This document shows positions 62,201 through 64,000 of a stretch of DNA of 64,000 bases, piece by piece. The DNA comes from Rhinopomastus cyanomelas. Taxonomy: Eukaryota; Chordata; Aves; Bucerotiformes; Rhinopomastidae. The notes under the pieces were generated by a model. The model was not told the origin of the DNA and made no database searches. It saw nothing but the letters and a program-made list of their open reading frames with translations. The stretch lies in contig VXBP01008912.1 in assembly GCA_013400115.1 (NCBI GenBank), positions 951,469 to 1,015,468 of the forward strand, given 5' to 3'. The stretch's first letter is position 1, and every line of letters starts with the position of its first letter. The position numbers and the translations under genes were made by a program.

Positions 62201-64000
62201 TAATATCTCAAATTTCTGCTGTCTGCTGCACACTGACAGACCCTTGTAGGCTCCACCACAGAAAGCACCACTGAAATCAGTAGGTATCCACTCAGGCCAA
62301 AGTAATGTCAAGATGAAGTTTTTATCAAAAAATATAGAGAAGGCTCCAAATGACTAATTTTTAAAAGCATTTGTAATGCTCAGAGATTCAACCAGGTAGT
62401 TAAATTTAAAACTCAGCATTCATGCATCAAAATTCCCTCAATGTTCTGGGGGACAGAAATGCCTATTTTGCACAGATACGATACTCCTAAAAATACTTCT
62501 AGAGATTTGTAGACCCCTGGAGTATTGAGGCACCAAAGTATCTCAGCAAATGTCTCCTTAAGTTACTACAATGGCATCGAATTTTTTTGAAGCATGAAAA
62601 TAAAATGTTTCTCTCTTATGCTTGCTAATTACCAAAACATATACCTGTAAATACCACAGAAAAAACTCTTCTTTTAAGGATGCTGTTATGCCTGCTGGGT
62701 TCTTTTTGTTATATTACCCCTCATTGTTTCATAGCGTTACCTCTTCCCAAAAATGACTGTATATTAAAATGCATAGGATTATGGCACTCCCTCATAATTT
62801 GGGAGTCAGGAGGTAGTAATTAAGAAGAAACACAGTTTAAAAAGAGTACATATCAATAGGAGGAAAAACAAAATAGTGATACTTGAACTCCCGCAACCTT
62901 TGTAGAAGTGTGGCAAGACTGAAAAGTAAAAACAAAATTCCAGCAAGTAGCACGCCCTGTATTCAGGCTGACAGTTTGGCATTTGCACCATTGCAAAAGG
63001 ATAAATAAACAGCATTCTTGATTGCTTCCTGTGGCTTTAATGAAAGGTACTTTTTTCAGCATTTATAGGACTCTGGCTCTTGCTACAAATAGGTTTTAGC
63101 CACTAGCACTTTTTAAAATGTGCACAAATTCATGCATAGAAATTAATAACAGTTTTACTGATCTAATTTTTCAGTGCACAGTGTCAAAATGGTAGGGAGT
63201 CTTTTTGACCTTTAGAAAGAAAGAAGGTTTTTAGAAAAGCAGATACTCTTTTATTGAGGAGCAGTGTAAACATAAGTAATGTGCCCGTGAACATTTTATG
63301 ATCAAGATAATAACAAAGGATTTAGCTTCAGTATTCACCACACAAAATAAATCTTTAACAGAGATGACTGTTTTGTGACTTCTTCAGCTGATACAGTGCT
63401 GACCACCTCTTCAGTGCTGGCAGCTTTATGAGAACTTTCAGAAAACCTTTCCTGTCATTAGATATTCTCGGCTGGTCTCCAAGTGAAGGAGTATCCAGCC
63501 CCTTGTCAAAGAAAATGTCATCATAAGATTATGAGAAAGAGGGGAGTGAAGGTAAAATTAAGTAAATCAGGGAAAATGGAATTCTGAGGAAGATGTGAAA
63601 AATATATTAAGAAGTGAAGATCAGCATCTTGTTTAGGACACATTTGAATATTCCTATAGGAAAAGAGAATATAAAACTGAACTACTGATCTCCTGAGGAC
63701 CAGACCATTGGAGGGAGGATATGCTCTTTTCCTATATGGACAGATGGTGTGCAGCTGAAAATAGAAAGTAATTCCTACTTACTATAAGAAAAAGGGATGG
63801 ATCTGCAATGAACATTACCTTGGAAGCAGGCACTATGGTTTAAATGTAACTAATTTTCCAACTTGGTCAGGCAACAGGAGTGAAATTTAAAATTATCAGC
63901 TATAAATTAGAATTTGGAAGGCCAGATCCAGGAATGTTTTCCTACCATAAACCCCTGTAGGAATACCTACAGGAAAATGGATAAACTTCCAGAGCATAGT

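Larger units (their letters stand above)
48986..64000 (-). other. AKAP6 intron, distal upstream part reaching the window edge
   Basis: No AKAP6 exon was recognised here, although the preceding protein segment (the helical region ending near the sequence SPK in mammals) was specifically looked for. The stretch contains the two longest CR1 copies (55857 and 58698), a GT microsatellite near 50.34 kb and several AT-rich, homeodomain-site-rich stretches that resemble conserved non-coding DNA. Because the window ends inside the intron, its full length is unknown. Confidence 0.65.

Noticed and set aside
1..64000. CRISPR arrays, bacterial operons, tRNA or rRNA genes
   Set aside because: No regularly spaced direct repeats with spacers, no compact gene arrangement and no cloverleaf or rRNA sequence were seen. 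The window is vertebrate intronic DNA.

Overview
The window is a piece of a vertebrate nuclear genome, almost certainly a bird. It is AT-rich, nearly all non-coding, and scattered with CR1-type non-LTR retrotransposon 3' ends, the dominant interspersed repeat of avian genomes. These carry the usual AGAATCACAGAAT... or ...ATTCTATGATTC ends. Two isolated N bases (8992 and 29338) show it is assembled draft sequence. I cannot name the species from sequence alone.

The only gene I can support is AKAP6 (mAKAP), lying on the minus strand. Three consecutive internal coding exons are visible: 37269-37417, then 31463-31583, then 1506-1652, in transcript order. Each has consensus AG/GT splice borders. 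Their phases fit exactly: the first ends in GG, the second begins with C to complete a Gly codon, and the third starts and ends on codon borders. Joined, they give 417 bases or 139 codons without a stop. The protein matches the spectrin-repeat region of mAKAP as I recall it, which helps anchor this scaffold at the nuclear envelope of muscle and neuronal cells. The upstream exons with the start codon lie beyond base 64000, and the downstream exons lie before base 1.

Layout: 1-1505 is the start of the intron after the third exon. 1653-31462 is an intron of about 29.8 kb. 31584-37268 is an intron of about 5.7 kb. 37418-64000 is at least 26.6 kb of the intron upstream of the first visible exon. 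The introns hold at least eight CR1 fragments (six clear, two old and faint), several microsatellites and G/C homopolymers, a clean 54-base tandem duplication near 35.3 kb, two shorter tandem duplications, an AT-rich perfect hairpin near 22.3 kb, and a few CpG-dense patches.

Most open reading frames of 60 to 158 codons look like chance frames in introns or overlap CR1. Four minus-strand frames (near 12.7, 40.1, 51.0 and 58.0 kb) read somewhat more like protein and are listed as low-confidence leads. I found no new multi-gene system, no RNA gene and no CRISPR. The best-supported statement is that this is intronic AKAP6 sequence with three exons.
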